This document shows positions 27,596 through 35,211 of a DNA stretch of 39,430 bases, one piece after another. Origin of the DNA: a virus; the IMG/VR virus record IMGVR_UViG_3300030090_001724, positions 1 through 39,430 of that record. One strand, written 5' to 3'. The notes below the pieces were generated by a model, which was given only the letters and a program-made list of their open reading frames with translations, made no database searches and had not been told where the DNA came from. How positions within the stretch are numbered: the first letter of the stretch is position 1; every line of letters starts with the position of its first letter. Made by a program: the position numbers and the translations under genes.

Positions 27596-27799
27596 ATGTC
27601 AAAAAGTGAGATTTATCTTGCAGAAGCGGTTTTTCGTATTATAAATGAAAGAAAGAAACAAATTTCTGAGGCTTTGTTGTACGACAGCGTAAAAAATATG
27701 GAGCAGTATCGACAGCTCATGGGTGAAAGAAAAGCTTTAGAGTATGTTGATGAGGAACTAAAAAGTTTACTGGACCGTCAGGAGAAAGACGATGAATGA
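27596..27799 (+). CDS. Small helical protein before the co-chaperonin gene
   Basis: 67 aa, all helical and charged (YLAEAVFRIINERKKQISEALL; YRQLMGERKALEYVDEELKSLLDRQ), likely coiled coil. Overlaps the next gene by eight bases. Not recognised. Confidence 0.65.
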   Translation: MSKSEIYLAEAVFRIINERKKQISEALLYDSVKNMEQYRQLMGERKALEYVDEELKSLLDRQEKDDE

Positions 27800-28205
27800 T
27801 ACAGCATTAGACAAAATGTATGTAGAGCCCCAAGAAAGGGTCTTAGACCCGAGTTTAGCAGATCAGAGCCTAATAGACCGGATGCCAAGTCCAACGGGCT
27901 GGAGGCTGCTTATTTTGCCTTACAGGGGTAAAGGAAAAACAGAGGGTGGTTTATACCTTCCAGATAAAGTTGTTGAAGACAACCAAATATCTACACAAGT
28001 TGGATTTGTTTTAAAGATGGGTCCTATGGCTTACAAAGATCCAGAGAAGTTTCCTAGTGGTCCTTGGTGTGCGGAAAAAGACTGGGTGATGTTCGCACGA
28101 TACGCAGGTTCAAGATTTAAAATAGACGGTGGTGAAGTTAGAATACTGAACGATGATGAGATTTTAGCCAAAATACAAGAACCTGAAGATATTTTACATT
28201 TTTAA
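27792..28205 (+). CDS. GroES-like co-chaperonin
   Basis: 137 aa, against about 97 for GroES and 111 for T4 gp31. SPTGWRLLILPY (33-44) is the first strand; GKGKTEGGLYLPDKVVEDN (46-64) fits the mobile loop that docks on GroEL; then TQVGFVLKMGPMAYKD, DWVMFARYAGSRFKIDG and VRILNDDEILAKI complete the Cpn10 beta-barrel. It probably replaces host GroES so that host GroEL can fold the major capsid protein, as gp31 does in T4. Its place directly before scaffold and capsid supports this. It has an extra N-terminal 30 residues. Ribosome binding site GGAG. Confidence 0.88.
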   Translation: MNDTALDKMYVEPQERVLDPSLADQSLIDRMPSPTGWRLLILPYRGKGKTEGGLYLPDKVVEDNQISTQVGFVLKMGPMAYKDPEKFPSGPWCAEKDWVMFARYAGSRFKIDGGEVRILNDDEILAKIQEPEDILHF

Positions 28206-28214
28206 GAGGAAGAT

Positions 28215-29117
28215 ATGAACCAACCAAAAAAAGAAGAACAATTAGATTTAGAGATTGATGAACAGCAAGAGGAGGCTCAAGATGTTGAAATCCCTGTCCA
28301 AGATCAAGCTGAAAATGCTGAGACTACAGTGGTACAAGAAGATGAACCAGCTCAAGACCAGTTTGAAGAAGCTAAAAACAAAACTGAAAAGCGTATTAAC
28401 AGGCTTACAAAAAAAATGCGGGATCATGAAAAAAACGCAGACGAAGCCCTTAAGTTCGCCCAACAAAAGGAAAAAGAAAACCAAGAGCTAAGAGAACGGC
28501 TAAATAAAATGGATACCAGTTATTTAAGCGAATATACTGGTAGGGTAGATAGTCAAATGGCACAGGCTGAAGCTACTTTAAAATCCGCTATGGAATTAGG
28601 TGATACTGAAGCGGCCGTAGCTGCTCAAAAACAAATAAGCCAATTAGCTGTGCAAGCAGATAGAGCAAGTCAGGCTAAAGCTGCACAAGAGAAAAAAGTA
28701 GAGCAAGCTAAAGCACAGCCTCAGGTACAGCCTCAGGCTCAACAACCTGCTGCTCCCCTGCCACCAGATCCTAAGGCTCAGGCATGGGCTGAGAGAAACG
28801 ATTGGTTTGGTAACGATAGTGCTATGACTTATGCTGCTTTTGGTATACATAAAGAATTAGTAGAACAAGATGGTGTTGACCCGAAGACCGATGAATACTA
28901 TACTGAATTAGACAGACGTATGAGTGAAGAGTTTCCTCATAAGTTTGCTAGTAAGACGCAAAGCAAAAAACCCGTCCAGAGCGTTGCTTCCGCGTCAAGA
29001 TCGAGTTCTGGACGCAGTAGTGGGAAGAGATCTGTCAAGCTTACAGCAAGACAGGTTGCGTTAGCAAAAAAACTAAATGTACCTCTTGAAGAGTACGCAA
29101 AATATGTCAAGGAGTAA
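28215..29117 (+). CDS. Head scaffold protein
   Basis: 300 aa, position just before head genes. Acidic low-complexity N-terminus, long coiled coil (about 55-110, EKRINRLTKKMRDHEKNADEAL), Gln/Pro/Ala-rich linker (QPQVQPQAQQPAAPLPP), a conserved Trp-containing segment (AWAERNDWFGNDSAMTYAAFGIHKEL) and a basic C-terminus with LTARQVALAKKLNVPLEEYAKYV. The acidic helical body and basic capsid-binding tail are typical of scaffold proteins, which direct prohead assembly and leave before DNA enters. Confidence 0.82.
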   Translation: MNQPKKEEQLDLEIDEQQEEAQDVEIPVQDQAENAETTVVQEDEPAQDQFEEAKNKTEKRINRLTKKMRDHEKNADEALKFAQQKEKENQELRERLNKMDTSYLSEYTGRVDSQMAQAEATLKSAMELGDTEAAVAAQKQISQLAVQADRASQAKAAQEKKVEQAKAQPQVQPQAQQPAAPLPPDPKAQAWAERNDWFGNDSAMTYAAFGIHKELVEQDGVDPKTDEYYTELDRRMSEEFPHKFASKTQSKKPVQSVASASRSSSGRSSGKRSVKLTARQVALAKKLNVPLEEYAKYVKE

Positions 29118-29123
29118 TTGATT

Positions 29124-29609
29124 ATGGCAACACAAGACGAAATGTTTGAGAAACCTATTTCGAGGTCTCCTAGAACATCTAATACAAGAGAAAAGACAGC
29201 TGCAAGAAAACCGTGGGCTCCACCATCTATGTTGGATGCACCTCCTGCACCTGACGGCTACAAACATCGCTGGATAAGAGCGGAAACCAGGGGATTCAAC
29301 GATACAAAGAATATCTCTGCTAAAATACGAGAAGGTTGGGAACTCGTAAGAAAAGATGAATATCCAGATTTTGAAGCACCAGTTATAGAGTCAGGTAAAT
29401 ATGAGGGTATATTCGGAGTCGGTGGATTAATTTTAGCTCGTATTCCTGAAGAAACTGTAGCAGAAAGAACTGCATACTTTGCAGAAAGAAGTGCAGATCA
29501 AATGCAGGCAGTGGATCAGGATATGATGAGGGAAAATGCTCACTCTACTATGACGATTAGTAGACCAGACCGTCAATCTCGCGTAAGTTTCGGAGGGAAA
29601 AAATCTTAA
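29124..29609 (+). CDS. Conserved head-region protein, unknown
   Basis: 161 aa from the ATG at 29124, nine bases after AAGGAG (an in-frame TTG lies two codons before). RKPWAPPSMLDAPPAPDGYKH and WIRAETRGFNDTKNISAKI, then GWELVRKDEYPDF and GIFGVGGLILARIPEE. I recall this sequence type in several marine phages between scaffold and capsid genes. Likely a structural or assembly protein. Confidence 0.72.
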   Translation: MATQDEMFEKPISRSPRTSNTREKTAARKPWAPPSMLDAPPAPDGYKHRWIRAETRGFNDTKNISAKIREGWELVRKDEYPDFEAPVIESGKYEGIFGVGGLILARIPEETVAERTAYFAERSADQMQAVDQDMMRENAHSTMTISRPDRQSRVSFGGKKS

Positions 29610-29633
29610 CTTTTAACTTAAACGGAGACTTAA

Positions 29634-30266
29634 ATGGCTAATAACTTATCAGGTGGCTATGGTTTACGTCCAATAGGTTTAACAGGTAATGCCGCTAACA
29701 CTACTGGAGCAACTCAGTACGAAATTGCGTCAAATAATACAAATGCTATCTATCAGGGTGGCATAGTTATTCCTACTGCGGCGGGAGTTATAGACATCAC
29801 CGACCAAGCGGTCAGCCCGTTAGGTGTTTTTTATGGTGTTGAATATGTCGACTCAGGCACAAAAAAGACAACATTTAAAAACTTCTGGCCGGGATCAAAT
29901 AATGTCAGTGTTGATACAAACTTTCCTATTAAGGCGTTTGTATATGACAATCCTATGCAACTCTTTACTGTTGTTGCAGATGGAACTAACACAAATAGAG
30001 CGACAGCTTTAGCCGACGTTTTTGCAAATGCTGCTATGGCAAGCGTAAATAATGGTAGCACCAACACGGGTCAGTCTACTGATATGCTTGACATATCTAC
30101 AGCTGCAACAACAGGAACTTTAGATGTCAGAATAGTAGGGTTGTATGAAGATGAAGGTAATACAGATTACTCAGCAGTGGGGCATCAGTATATTGTACGT
30201 CTTCTAGGACACTTTAACTCAGGCTTTGCAGCTGCTGTAAATACAGCAGACAACGCAGGTATATAA
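29634..30266 (+). CDS. Head/capsid-associated structural protein
   Basis: 210 aa. MANNLSGGYGLRPIGLTGNA, then beta-rich sequence rich in Gly, Ala, Thr and Asn (GGIVIPTAAGVIDITDQAVSPLGVFYGVEYVDSGTKK; MLDISTAATTGTLDVRIVGLYEDEG). This form, directly upstream of the major capsid gene, fits a minor capsid or decoration protein. ACGGAG precedes the ATG. Confidence 0.7.
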   Translation: MANNLSGGYGLRPIGLTGNAANTTGATQYEIASNNTNAIYQGGIVIPTAAGVIDITDQAVSPLGVFYGVEYVDSGTKKTTFKNFWPGSNNVSVDTNFPIKAFVYDNPMQLFTVVADGTNTNRATALADVFANAAMASVNNGSTNTGQSTDMLDISTAATTGTLDVRIVGLYEDEGNTDYSAVGHQYIVRLLGHFNSGFAAAVNTADNAGI

Positions 30267-30278
30267 GGAGAATAGAGT

Positions 30279-31184
30279 ATGGCTATATCAAGAGCACAAT
30301 TAGCTAAAGAGCTAGAGCCTGGTCTTAATGCCTTATTTGGGCTTGAGTACGACAGGTATGAAAATGAACACGCAGAGATATTTGATGAAGAATCATCAGA
30401 TAGAGCGTTCGAAGAAGAAGTGATGTTAGCAGGCTTCTCAACTGCACCGACTAAATCAGAAGGTGGAGCTGTGAGCTTTGACGATGCACAAGAAACATTT
30501 ACTGCAAGATATACACATGAGACTATCGCTCTTGCTTTTTCAATCACTGAGGAAGCTATTGAGGATAATCTTTATGATAGACTTGCAAGTAGATACACCA
30601 AAGCATTAGCTAGATCTATGGCACAAACCAAACAGATCAAAGCTGCCGCTATTCTAAACAATGCGTTTAGTACAAGCAGTGCGATTGGTGACGGTGCTGC
30701 ATTAGCGTCATCTTCTCACCCAACCATCAATGGTAACCAAAGTAACATCTTATCAGTTGCTTCTGACTTGAATGAGACATCACTTGAGCAAGCATTGATT
30801 GATATTGCTGGTTTCAAAGATGAAAGAGGACTGAAAATTGCTGTAAGAGGCACAAAACTTATAATTCCAAAAGAATTACAGTTTACTGCTGAAAGAGTGT
30901 TGAACAGTAATCTTAGAGTTGGAACTTCAGATAATGATCCAAACGCAATTAAAAACATGGGTATGTTACCAGAAGGAGCGGTTGTAAACCACTTCTTAAC
31001 AGACACAGATGCGTTTTTCATTAAAACAGATGCTCCAAACGGTTTTAAATATTTTAATCGTGCACCAATCAAAACTGCTATGGAAGGCGATTTTGATACA
31101 GGAAACATGAGATTTAAAGCCAGAGAGCGTTATAGTTTTGGTGTTTCCGACTGGAGATGTGTATTTGCAACTCCTGGAGCATAA
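30279..31184 (+). CDS. Major capsid protein (HK97 fold, gpT-like)
   Basis: 301 aa. RAFEEEVMLAGFSTAPTKSEGGAVSFDDAQETFTARYTHETIALAFSITEEAIEDNLYDRL is the E-loop/N-arm and spine-helix region typical of the Mu gpT-like major capsid group. Later LIIPKELQFTAERVLNS, LPEGAVVNHFLTDTDAFFIKTDAPNGFKYF and RYSFGVSDWRCVFATPG complete the P domain and A domain pattern. It follows the scaffold and precedes a strong terminator, so it is probably the most abundant product of the operon. Confidence 0.88.
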   Translation: MAISRAQLAKELEPGLNALFGLEYDRYENEHAEIFDEESSDRAFEEEVMLAGFSTAPTKSEGGAVSFDDAQETFTARYTHETIALAFSITEEAIEDNLYDRLASRYTKALARSMAQTKQIKAAAILNNAFSTSSAIGDGAALASSSHPTINGNQSNILSVASDLNETSLEQALIDIAGFKDERGLKIAVRGTKLIIPKELQFTAERVLNSNLRVGTSDNDPNAIKNMGMLPEGAVVNHFLTDTDAFFIKTDAPNGFKYFNRAPIKTAMEGDFDTGNMRFKARERYSFGVSDWRCVFATPGA

Positions 31185-31202
31185 AAATATCCTAATATTT
31201 TT

Positions 31203-31230
31203 AAAGGGGTCTTTTCAGGCCCCTTTTTTT
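31203..31230 (+). terminator. Terminator after the major capsid gene
   Basis: AAAGGGGTC / GGCCCCTTT (one T-G pair), 6-base loop, then T's. TATAAT follows at 31234-31239 without a good -35, so a weak promoter for the next genes is possible. Confidence 0.9.
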
Positions 31231-31246
31231 ATGTATAATAGAAATA

Positions 31247-31291
31247 CCTTGACGAAGAATTAACTTCGACAATAGCCAAGACAAGGAGACA
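31247..31291 (+). promoter_or_regulatory. Leader with dyad that can cover the ribosome binding site
   Basis: TTGACGAAG and CTTCGACAA (31249-31257, 31264-31272) pair except for one position. Flanking CCTTG (31247-31251) can instead pair with CAAGG (31282-31286), which is part of the Shine-Dalgarno AAGGAG of the gene at 31295. The two pairings compete. Confidence 0.35.
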
Positions 31292-31294
31292 TAT

Positions 31295-31801
31295 ATGGCT
31301 AATTCAACTTTCTCAGGTCCTATAAGATCTGAAAGCACAATTAAAACTGTAAGTAAAAATAGTTCTACCGGAGCAATCACAGAAGTAATTACTATGGGTG
31401 ATGCACCAGTTGCACTAGGTGACGAGGATAAAACATTAGATAACGCTACACATAGCGGAAGAGTTTTAGCTGTTCCAGCACTTGCCTCTGACAGAACAAT
31501 AACTTTACCAGCACCAGTTGCAGGAGCTACTTTTAAGTTTATATATGCAGGAGCCGCTGAAGAAGCACAAAATTTAATAATAGTCACTCCCGGAAACTCA
31601 AACTTTTTCTTAGGCAATATTCAGCATTTAGACACAAACGCAGACAACGTAGGCGTTTATGCGAACGGTAGCTCTAACTCAAAGTTAACCTTAACAGATT
31701 TTGGCAGCATGGAAATAAATATAGTAGGCAAAGATAGCACAAACTACTATATTTGGGGTAGCGTAGTTTCTGAAGACGTACCAGCTTTTGCTGACCAATA
31801 A
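31295..31801 (+). CDS. Small beta-rich structural protein
   Basis: 168 aa. ANSTFSGPIRSESTIKTVSK, then RTITLPAPVAGATFKFIYAGAAEEAQNLIIVTPG and SKLTLTDFGSMEINIVGKDSTNYYIWGSV. Ser/Thr/Gly-rich beta sequence without charge clusters, as in capsid decoration or fibre-tip proteins. The ITLPAPxxGxxFxF element also occurs in phage fibre domains. AAGGAG start. Directly after the capsid terminator. Confidence 0.7.
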   Translation: MANSTFSGPIRSESTIKTVSKNSSTGAITEVITMGDAPVALGDEDKTLDNATHSGRVLAVPALASDRTITLPAPVAGATFKFIYAGAAEEAQNLIIVTPGNSNFFLGNIQHLDTNADNVGVYANGSSNSKLTLTDFGSMEINIVGKDSTNYYIWGSVVSEDVPAFADQ

Positions 31802-31813
31802 TAGGAGGCTTAA

Positions 31814-32086
31814 ATGGCAGGCTCTGACGTAAAAGCAAAAAGAATTACTGGAACGGGTTCACTCGCTGTAGGACCTGCTCGAATAAGGCAGATACAATTG
31901 AAAACTGCATCTGGAACGCCACGACTTACTGTAACCGATGCAAGTGGAGGTGCTACTGTTTTGGATTTGGATTTCAATGCTTCAGACACTCATTCTGTAA
32001 ATATTCCTGCTGAAGGAATTAAGGTTAGTGATATATTTGTTAGCACATTAACTAATATTACAGCAGCAACCTTTTTCTTTAATTAG
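31814..32086 (+). CDS. Small beta-sheet structural protein
   Basis: 90 aa. MAGSDVKAKRITGTGSLAVGPARIRQIQLKTASGTPRLTVTDASGGATVLDLDF, then SVNIPAEGIKVSDIFVSTLTNI. A single beta-sandwich is likely, of the type seen in small head-decoration or fibre proteins. AGGAGG precedes the ATG. Confidence 0.68.
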   Translation: MAGSDVKAKRITGTGSLAVGPARIRQIQLKTASGTPRLTVTDASGGATVLDLDFNASDTHSVNIPAEGIKVSDIFVSTLTNITAATFFFN

Positions 32087-32093
32087 GAAAAAT

Positions 32094-32378
32094 ATGGCTA
32101 GGAAAAGGGACAAACAACCGCCTAGAACAAAAAAATATTACCGCTCCACTAAAAGTGGGGCGGGCATGACAGCAGCTGGTGTTGCCAAATACAGACGGGA
32201 TAATCCTGGAAGTAAGCTAAAGACAGCGGTGACTGGCAAAGTTAAGAAGGGTTCAAAGGCAGCTAAAAGAAGAAAATCATTTTGTGCAAGAAGTGCAGGA
32301 CAAATGAAGAAGTTTCCAAAAGCAGCTAAAAATCCAAACAGCAGATTAAGACAAGCAAGAAGACGATGGAAGTGTTGA
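32094..32378 (+). CDS. Very basic small protein with SFCARSAGQM motif
   Basis: 94 aa, about a third Lys/Arg. GMTAAGVAKYRRDNPGSKLKTAV, then RRKSFCARSAGQMKKFPKAA and NPNSRLRQARRRWKC. The SFCAR...M...P(N/D)SR...RRWxC pattern recurs in small proteins of marine phages (I believe DUF6321-like, not certain). First of a run of basic genes. Confidence 0.75.
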   Translation: MARKRDKQPPRTKKYYRSTKSGAGMTAAGVAKYRRDNPGSKLKTAVTGKVKKGSKAAKRRKSFCARSAGQMKKFPKAAKNPNSRLRQARRRWKC

Positions 32379-32584
32379 TGGCAACAAAAAGAGAAAAAGA
32401 TTTTTTACATAATTTAGACAAAAGAATGTCTGTGCTTGAAGAGGTAATCAAAAGATTAGAAAGCAATCACCTTACACATTTACAAGCACAAATTGATAAG
32501 ATAGACAGACGGGTTTGGATGTTAATTGCAGGTGTGGTTATACAACTTGTATCTATCGTATTTATTTTTGTAGGAGGTAGATGA
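32378..32584 (+). CDS. Small coiled-coil protein with C-terminal TM helix
   Basis: 68 aa from the ATG overlapping the preceding stop (TGATG). DFLHNLDKRMSVLEEVIKRLESNHLTHLQAQIDKIDRRV forms a coiled coil, then WMLIAGVVIQLVSIVFIFVGG one membrane helix. This layout resembles XhlA-like membrane proteins that assist holins. GGAGG at its end serves the next gene. Confidence 0.68.
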   Translation: MATKREKDFLHNLDKRMSVLEEVIKRLESNHLTHLQAQIDKIDRRVWMLIAGVVIQLVSIVFIFVGGR

Positions 32585-32724
32585 TGGCCTTAACGGGTGT
32601 AGCAAAAAGAAAAGTAAAAAAAGTTCAAGGTAAATTAAAAAAGGCTAGTAAAGCTCATGCTAACCAATCAAAAATACTAGGAAGTTTACTTAAAAATGGC
32701 AAAAAAAAGAAAAAAAGATCCTAA
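32584..32724 (+). CDS. 46-aa Lys-rich protein
   Basis: MALTGVAKRKVKKVQGKLKKASK, then AHANQSKILGSLLKNGKKKKKRS. GGAGG lies ahead of the ATG, which shares its first base with the preceding stop. Overlaps the next gene by 29 bases. Nearly half of the residues are basic. Confidence 0.65.
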   Translation: MALTGVAKRKVKKVQGKLKKASKAHANQSKILGSLLKNGKKKKKRS

Positions 32725-32992
32725 AGTTGGAACAGGAAAAAAGCCAAAGGGTTCTGGCAGACGCTTATATACGGACGAAAACCCTAAGGACACGGTTAGT
32801 ATTAAATTTGCTACGCCGTCGGATGCCAGAGCAACTGTTGCCAAGGTTAAGAAAATCAATAAGCCTTTTGCGAGAAAGATACAAATTCTTACAGTCGGTG
32901 AGCAAAGAGCAAAAGTGATGGGCAAAACTCAAGTTGCAAATATATTTAAAAAAGGTAAAGATAGTATTAGAAAACAAAGGAGCACAGCATGA
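32696..32992 (+). CDS. Basic conserved small protein
   Basis: 98 aa. DPKVGTGKKPKGSGRRLYTD, ENPKDTVSIKFATPSDARATVAKVKK, then NKPFARKIQILTVGEQRAKVMGKTQV. I recall this well-conserved sequence from other marine phages. Unlike its neighbours it has an ordered core between basic ends. Function unknown. Confidence 0.75.
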   Translation: MAKKRKKDPKVGTGKKPKGSGRRLYTDENPKDTVSIKFATPSDARATVAKVKKINKPFARKIQILTVGEQRAKVMGKTQVANIFKKGKDSIRKQRSTA

Positions 32993-33207
32993 CCGTTGTT
33001 AGAACTGGACCCAAACCGGGTAAACAAAAGGTTACATATTTTAAAAAAGGTGGTGCCGCAAAAAGTAAAGGTAGTAAAATTTGTCCAGCTGGCAAAGCAT
33101 GGGCTAAAAGAACTTTTGATACATATCCTTCAGCTTATGCAAACATGGCAGCATCAAAATACTGTAAGGACCCTAATTATGCAAAAGGGGCAAAAGGTAA
33201 AAAGTAA
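32989..33207 (+). CDS. Basic small protein with KICPAGKAWAKRTF motif
   Basis: 72 aa. KICPAGKAWAKRTFDTYPSA, then YANMAASKYCKDPNYAKG. The two conserved cysteines and aromatic residues suggest a small ordered core in a Lys/Gly-rich chain. ATGA overlap with the preceding gene. Confidence 0.72.
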   Translation: MTVVRTGPKPGKQKVTYFKKGGAAKSKGSKICPAGKAWAKRTFDTYPSAYANMAASKYCKDPNYAKGAKGKK

Positions 33208-33587
33208 TGGGTGCACTTAAAGATTGGGTCAAACAAGATTGGGTGCGAATCGGCACTGACGGTAAAATAAAAGGTAAATGTGGAACTTCCAAAGACAAAA
33301 AAAATCCAGACAGATGTTTGCCAAGATCCAAAGCAAATAGCTTATCACAAAAAGAAAGAGCTGCCACTGCAAAAAAGAAAAAGCGAGAGGGGTCAAAAGG
33401 CAAAACTTTTGTATCTAATACTAAAGCAGCGAAGGTTACAAAGATGGGAACAGGTGGAGCTGTACCAAGTACAAAAGCAAAAAGACCCTTTAAAGGTAAA
33501 GTAAAAACAGGTAGTGTAGTAGCTAGAGGCTGTGGAGCTGTTATGTCTAACAGACGTAAGGTTACAAAGGGTTCAGTAAGTAGTTAA
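33207..33587 (+). CDS. Basic protein with DRCLPRSKANSLS motif
   Basis: 126 aa. DWVRIGTDGKIKGKCGTSKD and KNPDRCLPRSKANSLSQKER, AATAKKKKREGSKGKTFVS, then an Arg/Lys/Gly-rich end. This motif set occurs in phages and, as I recall, in some large eukaryotic DNA viruses (family number uncertain). Two conserved cysteines. One-base overlap with the gene before. Confidence 0.74.
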   Translation: MGALKDWVKQDWVRIGTDGKIKGKCGTSKDKKNPDRCLPRSKANSLSQKERAATAKKKKREGSKGKTFVSNTKAAKVTKMGTGGAVPSTKAKRPFKGKVKTGSVVARGCGAVMSNRRKVTKGSVSS

Positions 33588-33601
33588 CAAAGGAGGGCAA
33601 A

Positions 33602-33871
33602 ATGCCAGCAAAAAAGAAAAAAAATATGAAGAAAAAAGGTTACGCCAAAATGATGAGTGGAGGTGCAGCCGGAATGAAAAAGAAAGGTTTCGCTAAAGGC
33701 GGAACTGTGAAAAAGATGAGAGCCGGCGGTGCAGCTGGAATGAAAAAGAAAGGTTACGCTAAAGGTGGTGCCGTTAAGAAGATGATGGGTGGCGGTGCAG
33801 CTGGCATGAAGAAAAAAGGTTTTGCCAAAGGCGGTGCTATCAAGAAGATGAGAAGAGGCGGCCGAGCATAA
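33602..33871 (+). CDS. Lys/Gly repeat protein
   Basis: 89 aa: basic start (MPAKKKKNMKKKGYAKMMSG), then three 22-residue repeats of the form GGAAGMKKKG(F/Y)AKGG(T/A)(V/I)KKM. About 40% Lys/Arg, Gly next; no acidic residue. Likely intrinsically disordered and DNA-binding, like a histone tail or viral core peptide. Strong start signal AAAGGAGGG indicates high expression. Confidence 0.8.
   Translation: MPAKKKKNMKKKGYAKMMSGGAAGMKKKGFAKGGTVKKMRAGGAAGMKKKGYAKGGAVKKMMGGGAAGMKKKGFAKGGAIKKMRRGGRA
33659..33856 (+). repeat. Three tandem 66-bp repeats
   Basis: Each unit codes for one 22-residue repeat (residues 20-41, 42-63, 64-85). The bases differ at many third positions, so the repeats are kept at protein level or are old. 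Confidence 0.85.
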
Positions 33872-34540
33872 GTGCCTTATCTTCAAAGTAACATCCCGCA
33901 TTTCAAATGCTGGGTGAGAAGAGAGTATACGCACAATCACGAAAAATATCATGGTGAATTTATTCATGCTATGGCAATTGCAGTCACCACTGTGCCTGAT
34001 AGATGTTTGAGTTTTCAAATGATTTTTACAGGTTGTGAGTCTGATTTTGATGAAAGTCAAAATATTAACGGTGGGGCTATGTGGGCTCGTATGCCGATTA
34101 CAGCTCTAGTTGCAGATACTCCTTTGGACAATTGGCCAGAGCCTATGCCTGTTCATTTAGTCCAACCTTGGGATTGTAGTTCTCATCATCATTCAATAAT
34201 AAAACTAGACCGAGTAAGCTCAAGTCCTTGGAAATGTAAAATTGATGGTAAGTTTTACACAGGTAAATACCTCTTTACTGTAGATTATACAGAGTCAGAC
34301 ATAGCTGATGACCCTGCTCAACACAAACAAAGTCATGTAATAGAATTAACTGATGCTGGTAAATGGACTGGAAATATAGTAGCATTACCTAATAATAGGG
34401 TTCGTGCGACGAGTCCTGCATTATGGGAGACTGGCGAGGGTGCACCTGATTTTAAACCAAGTCAGTGGATTCATAATGCAGAATGTGATAATAGTTATAT
34501 GGACCCAAGTGTTACGTTTGATAATTTGTATAAGGATTAA
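33872..34540 (+). CDS. Conserved virion-region protein, unknown, GTG start
   Basis: 222 aa; the GTG at 33872 follows the previous stop directly, with a weak GAGGCGG upstream. PYLQSNIPHFKCWVRREYTH and NHEKYHGEFIHAMAIAVTTV, then CLSFQMIFTG, NINGGAMWARMPITALV and WDCSSHHHSIIKLDR. It is rich in His, Cys and Trp and has mixed alpha/beta character. I recall near relatives in marine phages and none of known function. Position before the adaptor suggests a virion or morphogenesis protein; clustered His/Cys could bind metal. Confidence 0.75.
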   Translation: MPYLQSNIPHFKCWVRREYTHNHEKYHGEFIHAMAIAVTTVPDRCLSFQMIFTGCESDFDESQNINGGAMWARMPITALVADTPLDNWPEPMPVHLVQPWDCSSHHHSIIKLDRVSSSPWKCKIDGKFYTGKYLFTVDYTESDIADDPAQHKQSHVIELTDAGKWTGNIVALPNNRVRATSPALWETGEGAPDFKPSQWIHNAECDNSYMDPSVTFDNLYKD

Positions 34541-34542
34541 AT

Positions 34543-35211
34543 ATGGCAACTTCTAATTCAACAGACTTCGAGCTAGATGTAGCTGAATACATTGAAGAAG
34601 CTTTTGAGCGGTGTGGCTTAGAAGTTAGGACAGGGTATGATTTAAAAACAGCAAGACGCTCCATGAATTTAATGTTAGCGGAATGGGCAAACAGAGGTCT
34701 TAATCAATGGACTATTGAACAACGCACACAAACAGTTACAGCCGATGATGTTGATTATTCTTTGGGCACTGATGTTATAGATATTCTATCAGCTGTGGTA
34801 AGAAGAAGTGGTACAGACTTTAGTTTAAGTAGGATTAGTAGGGATAGTTACTTATCAATACCAAACAAAACTACAACAGGACGTCCTACACAGTTTTTTT
34901 TAGATAGACAGATAACACCTAATTTAAAAATATGGCCTGCTCCTGAAAACAGCACCGATGTAATTCATTATGACGCTTTAACCAGAATACAGGACGCTGA
35001 TGGTTCAGTAAATACTTTAGAGGTACCTTTTAGGTTTTACCCTTGTTTGACAGCTGGTTTAGCTTACTACATTTCTTTGAAAAAAAATCCGAACTTAACA
35101 CAAATGTTAAAAGCAATTTATGAAGAAGAATTTGAAAGAGCGATGGGCGAGGACAGAGACAGGTCGAGCTTTACAGTTACTCCTGAGTACAGCTATTTGA
35201 GGAGTAATTAA
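34543..35211 (+). CDS. Head-tail adaptor, P22 gp4-like
   Basis: 222 aa. DVAEYIEEAFERCGLEVRTG, YDLKTARRSMNLMLAEWANRG, LNQWTIEQRTQTV is the signature of the gp4-like tail accessory factor that docks under the portal ring in short-tailed phages. Later GRPTQFFLDRQITPNLKIWPAPE is also typical. It would close the portal after packaging. AAGGATT start signal; one-base overlap with the next gene. Confidence 0.85.
   Translation: MATSNSTDFELDVAEYIEEAFERCGLEVRTGYDLKTARRSMNLMLAEWANRGLNQWTIEQRTQTVTADDVDYSLGTDVIDILSAVVRRSGTDFSLSRISRDSYLSIPNKTTTGRPTQFFLDRQITPNLKIWPAPENSTDVIHYDALTRIQDADGSVNTLEVPFRFYPCLTAGLAYYISLKKNPNLTQMLKAIYEEEFERAMGEDRDRSSFTVTPEYSYLRSN

Noticed and set aside
33659-33856. Regular repeats considered as CRISPR
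   Set aside because: Tandem coding repeats without spacers, in frame with a Lys-rich protein.
33584-34060. Leftward 158-codon ORF with His/Ser/Phe repeats
   Set aside because: It is the complement of the Lys/Gly repeat gene and its neighbour; repeats explain the open frame.
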